From: Leishmania martiniquensis
Taxonomy: Eukaryota; Euglenozoa; Kinetoplastea; Trypanosomatida; Trypanosomatidae
Assembly (NCBI RefSeq): GCF_017916325.1
Contig: NC_090151.1
Location: forward strand, 191,001-255,000
Direction of reading: 5' to 3'
DNA length: 64,000 nt
Below the pieces are notes generated by a model. The model was not told where the DNA came from, did no database searches, and saw nothing but the letters and a program-made list of their open reading frames with translations. Positions 35,606 to 45,671 of this stretch are shown here, piece by piece (position 1 is the stretch's first letter; each line of letters begins with the position of its first letter). The position numbers and the translations under genes are program-made.

Positions 35606-37492
35606 CTACGAGGAGCGCGCCTGCAGCATCTCTGCCAGCTGATCTCGCGTGCGCATCAGTTGCGTGTTTTGCAGTTTAACCTGCTCAAGTGATAAGAAGC
35701 TGTCCCGCTGCTGCTGCCGCGTTTCCGCCAGCTGCTGCTCCAGCAACTGCGCACGACGCTCGGACTCCAGCACCCGGCGCTTGTGTGCCTCAAGGCCGTC
35801 CTCGAGCCGGCTCATCTGTGCCGCCAAGATGCTGCGCTCGCGGTCCTTCTTCACCAGCGCGGCCTCGCGCTCGCGAAGATGGTCCTGCAACTTCGCATGT
35901 TGCGCCCGCAGCTGCTCATATCGGCGCTGCACCTCCCCCACCTCCGCGTAGGCGCGCTCCCTCGCTGACTGAGCCTCCTGCAGTGCCCCAGCGACGTTGG
36001 CCTCCGTCTCGCTCGCCCTCTCGCGGGCCTTCCGAGCAGCATTTTGATTTTCCTCCTGAAGGGCACCGAGACGCTCCTTCACCTCAGCGAGTTGTTTCTC
36101 AGCAGACGCCAGTTTGTGTACTTGACGTTCTGCGCTGAGACGATGCTGCTGACCGTCCTGCTTGGCCTGGCGCAGCTCGTCGCGCGCCTTTCGCAAGGAG
36201 GTCTCCTGCGCGGCATTCGTCTCCTCAAGCGTCTCGCATCGTGAGCGTACCTCTGAGAGGCTGCGCTGTGCACTCTGCAGCTGGCGCTGCACATCCTGTA
36301 CTTGTTGATCGCACTCTCGCTGAAGGCGAGCGGTGCGCTGCTCGCACTGTCGTATCGCATCATTTCGCTGCAGCTGCAGCGCTGACACCTCCCCGTAGAG
36401 CCGCTTCACTTCCATTTCCTGCGCCTGCCGCGTCTGCGTCTCCAGCAACTCTGCCGTGCTTTGGAGGCGCAGCGACGATGTAGGAGCAGAGGCTGCAGCA
36501 CCGGCGCCACCCGTCCTAGATGGGTGTGCCGTGTCCCATCGGGCCAGCTGAGCGCGCAGCTTTAGCACCTCCAACTCCTGGGTACGGTTCGCATTGCGAA
36601 GGTCCTCGACAATCATGCGATGACGCTCTTCCACGATGCGGAGGTGCGCGGCGTGGTTCTCACTTGCCTGGCGCAGTGCCTGTGCCAACTTGGCGCGGAG
36701 TCGATCGAGCTCGTGCGACTTGTTCGCATTCTCCTCGGTCATCAGCTGCAGCTGAACCGCTTGTACGGCTGAGCCCGTCTGCTCCTCTTCCGCCTGCTGC
36801 TCCCACAACTTCAGCTTTCGTTCCGCAGCCTCCCGGGCTGCCGCTGCGGTCGACGCGGTCTGCTTCGCCGCCTCGAGAGCCCTCTCTAAGGAAGTGGCGC
36901 GCTCCGCCGTGCGAAGTGCATCTTGCTTAGCGGCGTTTTCTGCGTCGAGCGCGCGCGCCATCTCGATGCGGAGGCGCACCAGCTCCTCCTGCAGCCCGCG
37001 CACCGCCTCGAGATAGCGCTGCACCTCTGACGTCGCCTTGCCCTGGACGCTCTTCGCCAGCTCCTCGGCCATGCGCACGGCGTTCGACACGTCCAGGTGG
37101 TCCTTCTGAAATGCGTCCAGCCGCGACTGCAGGTCCGCTGCTTCGCTGCGCAGTCGCTGAACCTCCTCCGTCTTTTCCTGAATAACCGCATCGTAGCACT
37201 GGAGCAGCGGTATCGCAATGTCAGGGTCCTGCATGCGCTCACGCATTTCCTCCACCTCGTTGTGGGGCAGCCGCAGGAGTGCCTGGAGCTGACACTGGAG
37301 GCGCACATTCCACTCGTCGCTCACGCGCAGGCGCTCGCGGAGCTGCCGCAGCTCGGCTTGAAGCGCATGGGCACTATTCACGCTGGCGGCCGCAACGGGC
37401 GACGCTGCAGGAGAAGAGGACGTCAACCCTGTCGGCGGGGCGCCGTCACCGCCGGTATCGTGCGGCGGTCGCACAGATGTCGAGCCCAGCAT
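35606..37492 (-). CDS. Long coiled-coil protein of unknown function
   Basis: 628 residues from the ATG 37490-37492 (MLGSTSVRPP). Apart from about 45 Pro/Ser/Ala-rich residues at the N-terminus and a short Ala/Pro/Ser interruption near 315-330, the whole chain is highly charged (E, R, Q, K, A, L) with heptad-like spacing, typical of an extended parallel coiled coil; there are no Pro breaks for several hundred residues. No other domain is visible. Such proteins in trypanosomatids are often cytoskeletal or flagellar, but nothing here fixes a location. The frame extends to 37534 only from a GTG codon, so the first ATG was chosen; a polypyrimidine tract and CAG lie 85 nt upstream with no intervening ATG. 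Confidence 0.85.
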   Translation of the reverse strand: MLGSTSVRPPHDTGGDGAPPTGLTSSSPAASPVAAASVNSAHALQAELRQLRERLRVSDEWNVRLQCQLQALLRLPHNEVEEMRERMQDPDIAIPLLQCYDAVIQEKTEEVQRLRSEAADLQSRLDAFQKDHLDVSNAVRMAEELAKSVQGKATSEVQRYLEAVRGLQEELVRLRIEMARALDAENAAKQDALRTAERATSLERALEAAKQTASTAAAAREAAERKLKLWEQQAEEEQTGSAVQAVQLQLMTEENANKSHELDRLRAKLAQALRQASENHAAHLRIVEERHRMIVEDLRNANRTQELEVLKLRAQLARWDTAHPSRTGGAGAAASAPTSSLRLQSTAELLETQTRQAQEMEVKRLYGEVSALQLQRNDAIRQCEQRTARLQRECDQQVQDVQRQLQSAQRSLSEVRSRCETLEETNAAQETSLRKARDELRQAKQDGQQHRLSAERQVHKLASAEKQLAEVKERLGALQEENQNAARKARERASETEANVAGALQEAQSARERAYAEVGEVQRRYEQLRAQHAKLQDHLREREAALVKKDRERSILAAQMSRLEDGLEAHKRRVLESERRAQLLEQQLAETRQQQRDSFLSLEQVKLQNTQLMRTRDQLAEMLQARSS

Positions 37493-37576
37493 AGTGCGGC
37501 CCCGTTGACCGCCCCTCGGCGGTGCCTTCTCCACTTCTTTTTGCTCTGCTGCTTTCGGTTGAGCAGCACTGTGCTG

Positions 37577-37613
37577 CTGCGCGATGGCGGTGCAGATGGG
37601 GACGAAAAAAAAA
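37577..37613 (-). promoter_or_regulatory. Candidate spliced-leader acceptor of the coiled-coil gene
   Basis: Minus-strand TTCTTTTTTTTTCGTCCCC tract followed by CGCGCAG, AG at 37578-37577; no ATG before the start at 37492. Confidence 0.5.
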
Positions 37614-38679
37614 GAACTCGAAGCGGCGGCGTCGGGAGTGGGGGAGCGTGCAGAGGAGAGGAGGCGTTTGGGCAGAGCAGTCCAAAAAGAATGTCTGCTG
37701 CTGCTAAGGATTCGGGCAAAGGCGCGTGGCTGTGTGTTCAGGTGACTGCTTGTCTTCGAATGCGCACCTTTTTTTTTGTTCCGTGCGAGACGGGTGTGTG
37801 CGTGTGTGGGGGGGGAGGAGAGGAGGCCGCCGTTTGTATGTGTCTATGTGTGTATATCTTTGCGAAGAGGAACGTGTGTATGCACGATTGTATGCGGGCA
37901 GCGCCGTCACAGCAAAGACCTCCCCCCTCTGCCCTGTCGGGTACGTCGAAGGGGCGCCGATAACGAACGAACACCGCAGATCGAAGACTTCAAGGCAAAA
38001 TGTTTTTTTCTCCTGTACGATGAGAGAGCGGAGCGGCGATCAAAAAGAGGCGAAGCTGAGCGAACACGAGCGAACAATACCGCACCGTGTCTCAGGTGTG
38101 CCCATCCTCTCTATTTTCTGTCGCAGGTGTGTGTGTGTGTTAGCGGAATCAAAAAGGGGACAGAAAGAGGGGCGGGAAGAGGAGTGAGAGCGAACAACAG
38201 GCCGATTCGGCATCTTCAGCAACAGAACCTTGTGCGGGGGGAGGGTAAAAGCTGCACATGGCGCCCCTCCCCGCGTACGCGCTAATAGACATGCACACGC
38301 CATCGTGAACGGGCTTCTGCGGCCACGCTCACTCATGGGGCAGGTCACCGCCTGCTGTGCGAATGCTGCTGGTGGCAGTGTCTCCACCTAAGCCTCGCCT
38401 CCACTCATGCGTCGTCAGCCTTTCGTATAGGCGTCGATGGCCCAGCTGATTGTTCTCAGGGGGGGAAGCAGAATGCGGTGCGACGTGGTGGCTCAGCGAG
38501 CCTCACCGTCCATAAACAAATAAAAATTGGGTGGGGTGGGGAGCGAAATTCATGAGCAGAGCCCCATGCAGTGCACACACACACAGAGAGAGGGACACGC
38601 GACATTTTGCTCCACTTGTGTCCACTCCCTTTCAGAAGAGGCTCGCGCATGTGCAATGCTCACTGCGTTTCTCGTGTGA

Positions 38680-38703
38680 GTGTGTGTGTGTGTGTGTGTG
38701 TGT
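38680..38703. repeat. TG microsatellite
   Basis: Uninterrupted run of about 12 TG units between the coiled-coil gene and the mitochondrial-type gene. Confidence 0.95.
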
Positions 38704-39147
38704 CTTCTCGACCATCCATCGATTTCTGTTCTGATACACGGCCGTCGCCCGCCCCCCCCCCTCACCTCCACTCTCTAACCTCCGTCGAGGTCTCGGAGAG
38801 GAATGCATACACACACGCAAACAGAGAGAGGGAGAAGTGCAGCTGTGCATCGCACTGGAGGATCTCATGGAGAACTGAGCGGGAGAAACAGCAGTTCTTT
38901 AAGGGCAGGAAGGAGGAAGTGGGGGGGACGAATCATGCTGTAGGCAGACGCTTACCATGAGCACATGTCACCCCTTCGACTGCGTGTGCTGCTGTCTGCC
39001 ACCGCGCACACTTCCTCTCTGCCCATGTAACTTGAAAAGGGGTTGAATGGAGAGGCAGCCGGGCACAGCAGGAGCTCATCTGCGCGCGCACACCCTCAGC
39101 TCACTTTCCCCTGGACCCCCACACCAGCAAAGCCGCAGATGGCTGCA

Positions 39148-41100
39148 CTACACACAGTAATATCGTGAACGCCACTTGCTGAGCTCCATTGTGCGCATGT
39201 CGCCGACGCGAGCGAGAACGAGATCGGCAATGTTGGTCTGCATGACGTTGAACAGGCTCACCACATCACCCTGTACCTCCATCGTGAAGGGTGGCGGGAG
39301 AACCCCCGCGTCGGGCGCTGTAGCGCTCGTGCCATCTGCGCCGCCTCGAGCGTTGTGTCCGCTACACGTACCGGTGTCCGCGCCACCACACGCTCGCGCC
39401 ACACTGATCTCTTCAAAGGAGGAGGGAGTGGTAGAGAGAGGCGGCCATGTGCTGCTGCTGCTGCTGCCGGCGGCGGCGGCGGTGTCAGCCACTCCGCCTG
39501 CGTGCTTGCGCGAGATGGGGTGGCGCTTTATCGGCATCACGCTCCCACCGAGCTGATGAATCTTCTCCATCGTGAGGAAGACAATGCACGGCGTGCCGGC
39601 CAAAGGAAAGTGGTAGCGAGCACAGTATTCCCACATGAGCCATGTGGTGCAGCACTTGTACCGGCTCCCGCGAGAGTTAAAGCAGCGCGCCAGCCTGTCC
39701 CTCACCGGGTTCAGCTCAGCAAACCGCTGAGGGTCGTCCAGCTGGGCAACGCTGTAGAACCGCTCCATGAGCGGCCCAGGGCTCGGGGAGGCCGCCCCAC
39801 CGGAGACCGAGACGGTAGCCGCACCGGCGCCTCCGTCGTCCGACAGCCCGGCGCCTGCGTCCGCCCTCGCCGTGTTCTGATGGAAAGGCAAGTGCAACCG
39901 CGTGGGCGCCAGCGCGTAGAGCTCCACCTCTTCGGGTCTCACGACCGCCCCAATCGCACGCACCTCACGGTCCGAGATCCAATATGGGCTCTCCCTTTGG
40001 AAGCGGAGAAAGTGCCGCGAATGAGTGATAGCGCTGCCGCGCCCGTGCGAGAAACCATTGCCGGCGAGGTCCAGTGGCTGCATGTCAATAAAAACGCTCT
40101 TCCGATGGCATGAGGCAGGATAATACCTAAGCACGCGCAGATGTGCCAACACCTCCATGACAGTGGACGCACGGTGCTCAGCGGCCAAGGTCGTCTGCTC
40201 CAGGTTGAAGAGTCGCACCACTCCGGGCGTGCAAGTCTGCACCACAGTTGCATCCTCTTCCTTCGCTGTCACAGTCGCGCCGATCTTCTCGAAGGCTGCC
40301 CGAGGGGACCAAAACGGTGAGATAAAACCGCGGGCCTCCGCTGCGCTCTGCAGGGAGTCGGCCATGCTGCCCCAGTAACGTGCACCGTACAGGTTCACCG
40401 GCTCTCCGGCACCGTGCGGGGTAGCACCAGGATGTGCGGGTTGCTGCTCGCCTGCGCCTTCCGGCTTCTGTGCTGCAGTCCAGTGCGGCTGTGAATCCGC
40501 TTTGGCAGCGGCGGCAGCCCATTCCTTCTCCTCGGCCTCTGTATCGTCCGCGAAGGCCTCGGCACTCTCCAGCAGCTCCTCCTCCCCGTTCGATACGCCA
40601 CTCCCCTCCACCGCATCACCGCTACCCGCGGCAGGTAGCTCGCTGTGGTCACGCGGTTCGCCCACGCCACGCCTCACCTCATCTGCACCGTGCACGCGCG
40701 TATGCGCTGCCGGCGCCCCCGCATCGGTCAGCTGCGTCTCACCTTCACCATCGGCCGAGACGGCGGACGAAGATGGACGAGAGCATTCGAGCAAGGACCG
40801 TAGCGCGGCGGTAGCCTGGTTCGCCACAGCGTCTGTGTGTGCCACAGACACTGAACGCCCCGGCTTGTCCCCTTCGATGAGAAGGTGGTGTGCATCTTTA
40901 CCTTCGGTGCCCACATTCAAGTCGTCCATGGAACCGCATCTGTCACGAAGCGGCGCCGGACGCCGCGGCTCCATGCCAGCCAGTCCATTTGTGTACAGCC
41001 GCAGCGTACGAGACGGGCGAAAAGCAGCGGCCGGCGCCATCACCTGTGCGGCCGCACAGCCAGCGCGGAGGTGTTGCGCAGCAAGGCACGTTCTGAACAT
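39148..41100 (-). CDS. Unknown protein with mitochondrial-type N-terminus
   Basis: 650 residues from the ATG 41098-41100 (MFRTCLAAQHLRAG). The first about 45 residues contain Arg, Ala, Leu, Ser and no acidic residue, as in a cleavable mitochondrial presequence. Residues about 60-260 are acidic and low complexity; from about 265 (NLYGARYWGSMADSL) the chain looks folded, with FYSVAQLDDPQRFAELNP, a Cys/Trp-rich stretch (KCCTTWLMWEYCARYHF) and PIKRHPISRKHAGG. A Ser/Ala-rich linker precedes a conserved-looking C-terminal block (MEVQGDVVSLFNVMQ... WRSRYYCV), which resembles an earlier block (VVRLFNLEQTTLAAEH), suggesting an internal duplication of a short unit. I recognise no family; a mitochondrial gene-expression role would be a guess. 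The frame upstream to 41196 starts with GTG. Confidence 0.8.
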   Translation of the reverse strand: MFRTCLAAQHLRAGCAAAQVMAPAAAFRPSRTLRLYTNGLAGMEPRRPAPLRDRCGSMDDLNVGTEGKDAHHLLIEGDKPGRSVSVAHTDAVANQATAALRSLLECSRPSSSAVSADGEGETQLTDAGAPAAHTRVHGADEVRRGVGEPRDHSELPAAGSGDAVEGSGVSNGEEELLESAEAFADDTEAEEKEWAAAAAKADSQPHWTAAQKPEGAGEQQPAHPGATPHGAGEPVNLYGARYWGSMADSLQSAAEARGFISPFWSPRAAFEKIGATVTAKEEDATVVQTCTPGVVRLFNLEQTTLAAEHRASTVMEVLAHLRVLRYYPASCHRKSVFIDMQPLDLAGNGFSHGRGSAITHSRHFLRFQRESPYWISDREVRAIGAVVRPEEVELYALAPTRLHLPFHQNTARADAGAGLSDDGGAGAATVSVSGGAASPSPGPLMERFYSVAQLDDPQRFAELNPVRDRLARCFNSRGSRYKCCTTWLMWEYCARYHFPLAGTPCIVFLTMEKIHQLGGSVMPIKRHPISRKHAGGVADTAAAAGSSSSSTWPPLSTTPSSFEEISVARACGGADTGTCSGHNARGGADGTSATAPDAGVLPPPFTMEVQGDVVSLFNVMQTNIADLVLARVGDMRTMELSKWRSRYYCV

Positions 41101-41718
41101 GGGTAGCAGCGGTGAGAGAAAGAGAGAGAGCGGGCCGAAGGGAGGGGGAGGGGGTCGAGCCTGAAGTGAATGACGGAAGTGTGAGGGCAGAGTCACCCAT
41201 GCCAGTGCGATGGTGCGGGTTCAGAACGGGTGCGGCGTGGAGAGGGGTGACATAGGAGGAGGAGGAGGAGGGGGGAAGGAGGGCGAAGAAGACGGAGGTG
41301 TGGGAAGGCACAGAGGGAAAGTGGAAGCAAAGAGGCTGGCGGAGAGGTCGTACGCACAGAGAGAAGGCGCGTTTCCGGAGATGGTGCGAAGAGGGAGGAA
41401 GGAGAAGACGAGCGACGAGAAGTGTCGCCTATACTGCGGCAAGGATCGCCGCGAGTGCGTCGCTGAAAGGCAGCCGCCGCAGGTCTGGCGTCATAGCGCT
41501 TGTGCATGCAACTCGCCAACACATTTTTCTTCATCTTTTCAGCACGCGCATGAGGGAAAGGTGTGTGTGTGTGTGGAGCGTCTGTACTCGCTGCGAGCGC
41601 GTGAGAGACGGATGAACGGAGTACGCGTATGCGCTATCACGTCCTCTGCGCAGCGAGCGTGTGCTCATTTTTTATTGGCCGCTGCCGCCACTGCCGTCGG
41701 CCGACGCACCGCCCGCAG
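41101..41718. other. Intergenic region mitochondrial-type gene - AP endonuclease
   Basis: About 0.6 kb with GGA-rich runs at 41250-41290 and a short TG run at 41563-41575. No gene seen. Confidence 0.6.
41161..41192 (-). promoter_or_regulatory. Candidate spliced-leader acceptor of the gene at 39148-41100
   Basis: Minus-strand C/T-biased stretch ending CATTCACTTCAG, AG at 41162-41161; the 60-nt leader is itself C/T-rich and has no further AG before the ATG. Confidence 0.45.
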
Positions 41719-43068
41719 TCATGGGCGCCTCATCCACATCTGGAACGGGCAGTGATCACTGCCCATCACCGTCGGCATGGGGAAGCAGTCCACGACGTAC
41801 GATGCCAGCCGCGAAGAGACGATGAAGTAGTCGAGGCGCCACCCCAAGTTCCTCGGACGACCGTTGATACGCTGAGACCAGAAGGAGTAGACCGGGCCAG
41901 CCTGGGGGTAGAGTAGCCGAAACGCATCCACCGAGCTCGTCCGCCGCATCGTCTCCCGCAACGACATCCGCTCCTCTGGCGCGAACCCGCTGCACTCCTG
42001 CATCGACTTGAACGTGCCTGCATAATAGCGGTCGTAGTCGCGCTCTGCCACGTTGAGGTCGCCAGTCCAGATAAAGCCATGCGGGCCTCCCCCGCCACCC
42101 GCCGCCGCCGCGGTGGACGGGGTGGCGGCACCTGTGGTAGCCCAGGCATCCAGCTTGTGAAGGTACGCCCTCATGCTTGGATCAAAGGCTTGGATGCGGT
42201 ACGGCAGCCGCGTCAGTCCCATCCCGCTGTTTGCCACGTAAGTGTTGACGAGGGCGATACGCGATGACGCCGACGGCGCGGGGGAGCAGTCAGAAGAGAG
42301 GAATGTCGTCAGCACGCGGCCCTCCTCATCGCCAACGCCCTCTACCAGTACCGTTGAGCCGGTAGTCGCGCCTGCCTGTGGTGCGGACGGCAGCGAGAAG
42401 CCACGGGTGCACTGCGCGTGAAGCTCTTGCACTACAGTGCTCTTCTTCATGTAGGTGCGCGTGCCCGAGTACCCCCGCTTGAAGGCGCACGGGTGATCCA
42501 CAAAGGCGTAGCCGTCCACCACGCCGAGGGCTGCATTGGCCTCCACCTCGTTGATGTTCAGCTTCGTCTCCTGTAGGCACAGAACATCTGGCTTCTCAGC
42601 TTCCATGAGTTCTCTCAGCGCTGAGGCGTTCTTCCTCAGCAGCCCACGCAGGCCCGCCACGTTCCACGTGATGAACTTGTACATGTGCGCCGGGTCGAAG
42701 TCGCTGTCCGTGGTCTTGCGCACGAATGGCACCACCTCCGACCAGATCTCTGCCTCAGACTTCTTTGTGTTGAGGGCGGCGAGGGCCTCAGCGGTGCGGA
42801 TGAGTGGGCCGACATCGCCGTTCGTGATCTTCGGTGCGCTGCTCGTGCGACGTACGAGGTTCGTAGCCGCTGTCTTCGCCTTCGCTCCGCCTTTAGCCGT
42901 GAGCGTGGCAGACGTGGCGACCGCCGCGGTAGGCGTTACCACGCATTCCGCCTCAACCTGCTGGCCGTCAGCAGCTTTCTTCAAGGGCGGCAACTCGGAC
43001 GGCGATGACGAGGAGGCTGGTGAGGACGTCGCATCACTGCTAGACTGCCGGCGTCGCTTCGCTGCCAT
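41719..43068 (-). CDS. APE1: Apurinic/apyrimidinic endonuclease (exonuclease III family)
   Basis: Base-excision-repair nuclease that cuts DNA 5' to abasic sites. 449 residues from the ATG 43066-43068 (MAAKRRRQ). An about 125-residue basic and Ala/Ser-rich N-terminal extension, with a possible nuclear signal KRRR at 4-7, precedes the EEP nuclease fold: FITWNVAGLRG (N136), LCLQETKLN (metal-binding E167), GFIWTGDLNVAERDYD, NLGWRLDYFIVS and GSDHCPFQMW (D438, H439). All active-site residues are visible. The size agrees with the known Leishmania enzyme. The open frame to 43230 passes through the polypyrimidine tract; the acceptor lies 12 nt before the chosen ATG. Confidence 0.95.
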   Translation of the reverse strand: MAAKRRRQSSSDATSSPASSSSPSELPPLKKAADGQQVEAECVVTPTAAVATSATLTAKGGAKAKTAATNLVRRTSSAPKITNGDVGPLIRTAEALAALNTKKSEAEIWSEVVPFVRKTTDSDFDPAHMYKFITWNVAGLRGLLRKNASALRELMEAEKPDVLCLQETKLNINEVEANAALGVVDGYAFVDHPCAFKRGYSGTRTYMKKSTVVQELHAQCTRGFSLPSAPQAGATTGSTVLVEGVGDEEGRVLTTFLSSDCSPAPSASSRIALVNTYVANSGMGLTRLPYRIQAFDPSMRAYLHKLDAWATTGAATPSTAAAAGGGGGPHGFIWTGDLNVAERDYDRYYAGTFKSMQECSGFAPEERMSLRETMRRTSSVDAFRLLYPQAGPVYSFWSQRINGRPRNLGWRLDYFIVSSRLASYVVDCFPMPTVMGSDHCPFQMWMRRP

Positions 43069-43964
43069 GGTGACGCGATGCTGGAAAGGAGGGGGAGGGG
43101 GGGAAGAGCTGAAGGTGTGCAGCGCAGCGCGCTCAAATACGCGGTGAATGAGCGGCACGGTGGAGAGGAGGGGCGAGAGGAGAAGAGGGCGAAGCCGAAA
43201 GCGGAGAAGACCGCGCATGCGGACGCGCACGCGTGAGTTTTAAAAGAGAGGGATAGGGAGAGAAAGACAGGCAGTCAGAGAGAGAGGCAGAAGGATGGGG
43301 AAGCGTGTCGAGTGTCCCAAGCGGCGGCTCATGCGCTGCGCACACATGCGGCGTCGGCGCGATCGACAGAAGAATGGGAGGGGAGGGGGGAGGTAAAAGG
43401 GAGGAACGAAGGAGTCACCGCCACGCACTCGCGGATGCGTAAGCCGCACTGCATCCCACCATCGAGCACTGAGCAAGGCACACAACACGAGAAGCGCCGG
43501 AGCGTACACGTCTGCAGCCCTCAGCACCAGCAAAGACGCATGACCGCGCAGGCGCTGCGACGCCCTTTTCCCTGTGCATTCTCTTTTCTTTTCTGTACTT
43601 CTTACTTACCACTGCTGCCCGTCGTGCGCGGCCGTCCCTCTCTTTCTCCCTTTACTCTGGGCAACGAAACGCGCAGTACACAAAAGGCAGCAGTGACCGT
43701 GTGAGAGGATGGAGAGGGGGAGGGGGAGGCAGGGGCCCCATCGGACACATGCGTGCAAGTCCCTCTCCTCCGCGCTCTCTCCAGGCACACACGGAGAGCG
43801 GCACCATCAAACGCCGAAGTAGAGGCCCTCCTCCTCCTTCCCGCGTTGCGAGATCATGTGCGCGGAGGCAGAGGCGTCCCGCGCATGCGTGTCATCCGCC
43901 TGCAGGGCGCAGCCATCACTGGCAGTGTCGCTCGCGCGGCGGCGTGCGTCGCCCCCCTCCCTGT
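43069..43964. other. Intergenic region AP endonuclease - eIF2A
   Basis: About 0.9 kb, including the APE1 acceptor and purine-rich plus-strand stretches (43243-43297, 43375-43403, 43706-43733). No gene seen. Confidence 0.6.
43081..43110 (-). promoter_or_regulatory. Spliced-leader acceptor of AP endonuclease
   Basis: Textbook arrangement: minus-strand CTCTTCCCCCCCTCCCCCTC then CTTTCCAG, AG at 43082-43081, leader of 12 nt. Confidence 0.75.
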
Positions 43965-45620
43965 TTAGTGCCGGCGCTTCTTCTTCTGCACCGCGACCGT
44001 CGCGCCGACAGGCCCGGCGGGCTTGGCCTGCGACGCGATCTCTGGATCGCGACGAAGCAATGCTGCCGCGCGAGAGGTGCCCCCTGGTGGTCGGTACGCC
44101 TGCGGCTTCGGCTTCTCCTCCCCGGTAGCGCGCGGGGAGGCTGCACGCGGCAGATATTTGTCGGGCGCGCGCATCGCAATCCAATGCGCCCCGTACAGCA
44201 CGGGGTACTTCTTTGTCAGCACCCGCGCCCCATTCAGCTTCGTCACGACGATCTTGTTGTCCATGCGCAGCCGCGTGAAGACGGTGGAGCATAGAAAGTT
44301 GTAGCTGTCAGGGGCCCACTTCTGAAAGCTGCACTTCTCGTTGAACTCACCGGTGCAAGCCGCCGAAGACGCTACGGGAGCGGTGGCGGTGGGGCCCGCG
44401 CTGACCCCTGCGGCCTGCGCTAGCTGAGGGCGAGCGTAGAACTGGTAGTCGCCTGCGAGGTTGCCGCTGCCACCCACCACGAACCGGGAGCCGTTGGGGG
44501 CCCACGCAACCATGTTGCGCGGCGCCTCACCGAAGGTCATCTGTGCGACGCCGTTCTTGTTGAACAGTGTGCATTTGTTGCGCGGCATCTTTCCATGAAT
44601 GACAAGCAGCTCATCCGACGTGGGTGACCACTGACAGTCATGCACTGTCTCGCCCTCGCCTTTCAGCTTGACATCCGTGACGCTTCGATTCATGACGTCG
44701 ATGATGTGCAGCTGCACGGTGCCGTAGTAGCTCTTTCCGCTCGGGTCCCGTTCAGACTTGACGAGAAGCACCACATAACTACCGGACGGGCTCCAAAAAA
44801 GGCTGGCTGTCTCGGCGCGGCCGAAGTTCAGCTGGTACAGCGGGCCGTCACGCAGCTGAGGGAGTCGGTAAATGCAGAACGTGGCTTGGCGCTGCTTGTA
44901 GAAGGGCTTGAACAACGCGAGCATCGGGCGACCCTCGGCCGGCGCCGTCGCGTACTCGATCTCCTTGTCCTGCGCCAGCATCAGGTCTACCTTGCTCAGT
45001 CCCCCGTTGACGGTAGCTGCGCCGTCCTGATCGGCGTCATCTGGCTGCTCGCCTCTATCCCCGTCGGTGCCTTCCACCAGCACCGTAGACGACGCCGTGG
45101 CTGCGAGGCCGCCGTTCATTGCGTGCATCCAGCCCTGCACCGGCCGTACCACGTACGCCTCGTCCGCCGTCCAGACCATCGCCGGCCAGCGGGCCTGCAT
45201 GCCGCGGCGCAGCAGCACCCCTTTCGCGGTTTCGAAGACGCTCAGGTTACCGTCGGGGGTTCGCTTTGGATCCATGGCGGCGTACGCGACGAGGTACGTG
45301 CCCTTCGGCGAGAAGGCCAGGTGGACCGCCACATGGGGCATGGGGACGGAGAAGAGTGTTTGAAAGCGGAACCGGCACGGGTCGTCCTCGGCGGCGGCGG
45401 TGTTCTCGACCACCTCCGTGTACGTCAGCGTGGTGGTGGTCGCGTGGGCGAAGCACGTGGGCCGCGCAGGGTTGAAGGCAACCTCGCACTCGCGATAGTC
45501 ACCGGTGTAGCGGTTCGCCTCGCCGTCGAGCTCCGTCAGACTCGCCGCCTTCTCGCTGTAAACGGCAAGGACGATCGAGTCGTCCTTGCGCAGGACCATG
45601 GGGAGGAGCTCGGCAGGCAT
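43965..45620 (-). CDS. EIF2A: Eukaryotic translation initiation factor 2A (eIF2A)
   Basis: Cytosolic WD40-type factor that in other eukaryotes binds initiator tRNA and supports alternative initiation. 551 residues from the ATG 45618-45620 (MPAELLPMVLRKDD). A beta-propeller covers most of the chain; diagnostic blades are CQWSPTSDELLVIHGKMP, the CTLFNKNG strand, GEAPRNMVAWAPNGSRFVVG and GSGNLAGDYQFY, matching the eIF2A core. The C-terminal tail is basic and Pro/Ala-rich, ending KKKRRH. It lacks the subunit features of eIF2-alpha and should not be confused with it. The upstream in-frame sequence to 45692 is leader; the acceptor is 24 nt before the ATG. Confidence 0.92.
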   Translation of the reverse strand: MPAELLPMVLRKDDSIVLAVYSEKAASLTELDGEANRYTGDYRECEVAFNPARPTCFAHATTTTLTYTEVVENTAAAEDDPCRFRFQTLFSVPMPHVAVHLAFSPKGTYLVAYAAMDPKRTPDGNLSVFETAKGVLLRRGMQARWPAMVWTADEAYVVRPVQGWMHAMNGGLAATASSTVLVEGTDGDRGEQPDDADQDGAATVNGGLSKVDLMLAQDKEIEYATAPAEGRPMLALFKPFYKQRQATFCIYRLPQLRDGPLYQLNFGRAETASLFWSPSGSYVVLLVKSERDPSGKSYYGTVQLHIIDVMNRSVTDVKLKGEGETVHDCQWSPTSDELLVIHGKMPRNKCTLFNKNGVAQMTFGEAPRNMVAWAPNGSRFVVGGSGNLAGDYQFYARPQLAQAAGVSAGPTATAPVASSAACTGEFNEKCSFQKWAPDSYNFLCSTVFTRLRMDNKIVVTKLNGARVLTKKYPVLYGAHWIAMRAPDKYLPRAASPRATGEEKPKPQAYRPPGGTSRAAALLRRDPEIASQAKPAGPVGATVAVQKKKRRH

Positions 45621-45644
45621 GATGCAGTCACCCTTGTGATGTCT

Positions 45645-45671
45645 CTGTTGGAATGAGCGAAGGAGGAGGAG
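45645..45671 (-). promoter_or_regulatory. Candidate spliced-leader acceptor of eIF2A
   Basis: Minus-strand CTCCTCCTCCTTCGCTCATT then CCAACAG, AG at 45646-45645; leader of 24 nt. Confidence 0.65.

Larger units (their letters stand above)
37493..39147. other. Intergenic region coiled-coil gene - mitochondrial-type gene
   Basis: About 1.65 kb, the longest gap in the window. Holds the coiled-coil leader, A/T homopolymers (about 37606-37614, 37768-37777), G-rich run at 37808-37817, the TG microsatellite at 38680-38703 and a C run at 38752-38761. Short frames here show repeat-derived composition; no gene supported. Confidence 0.55.
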
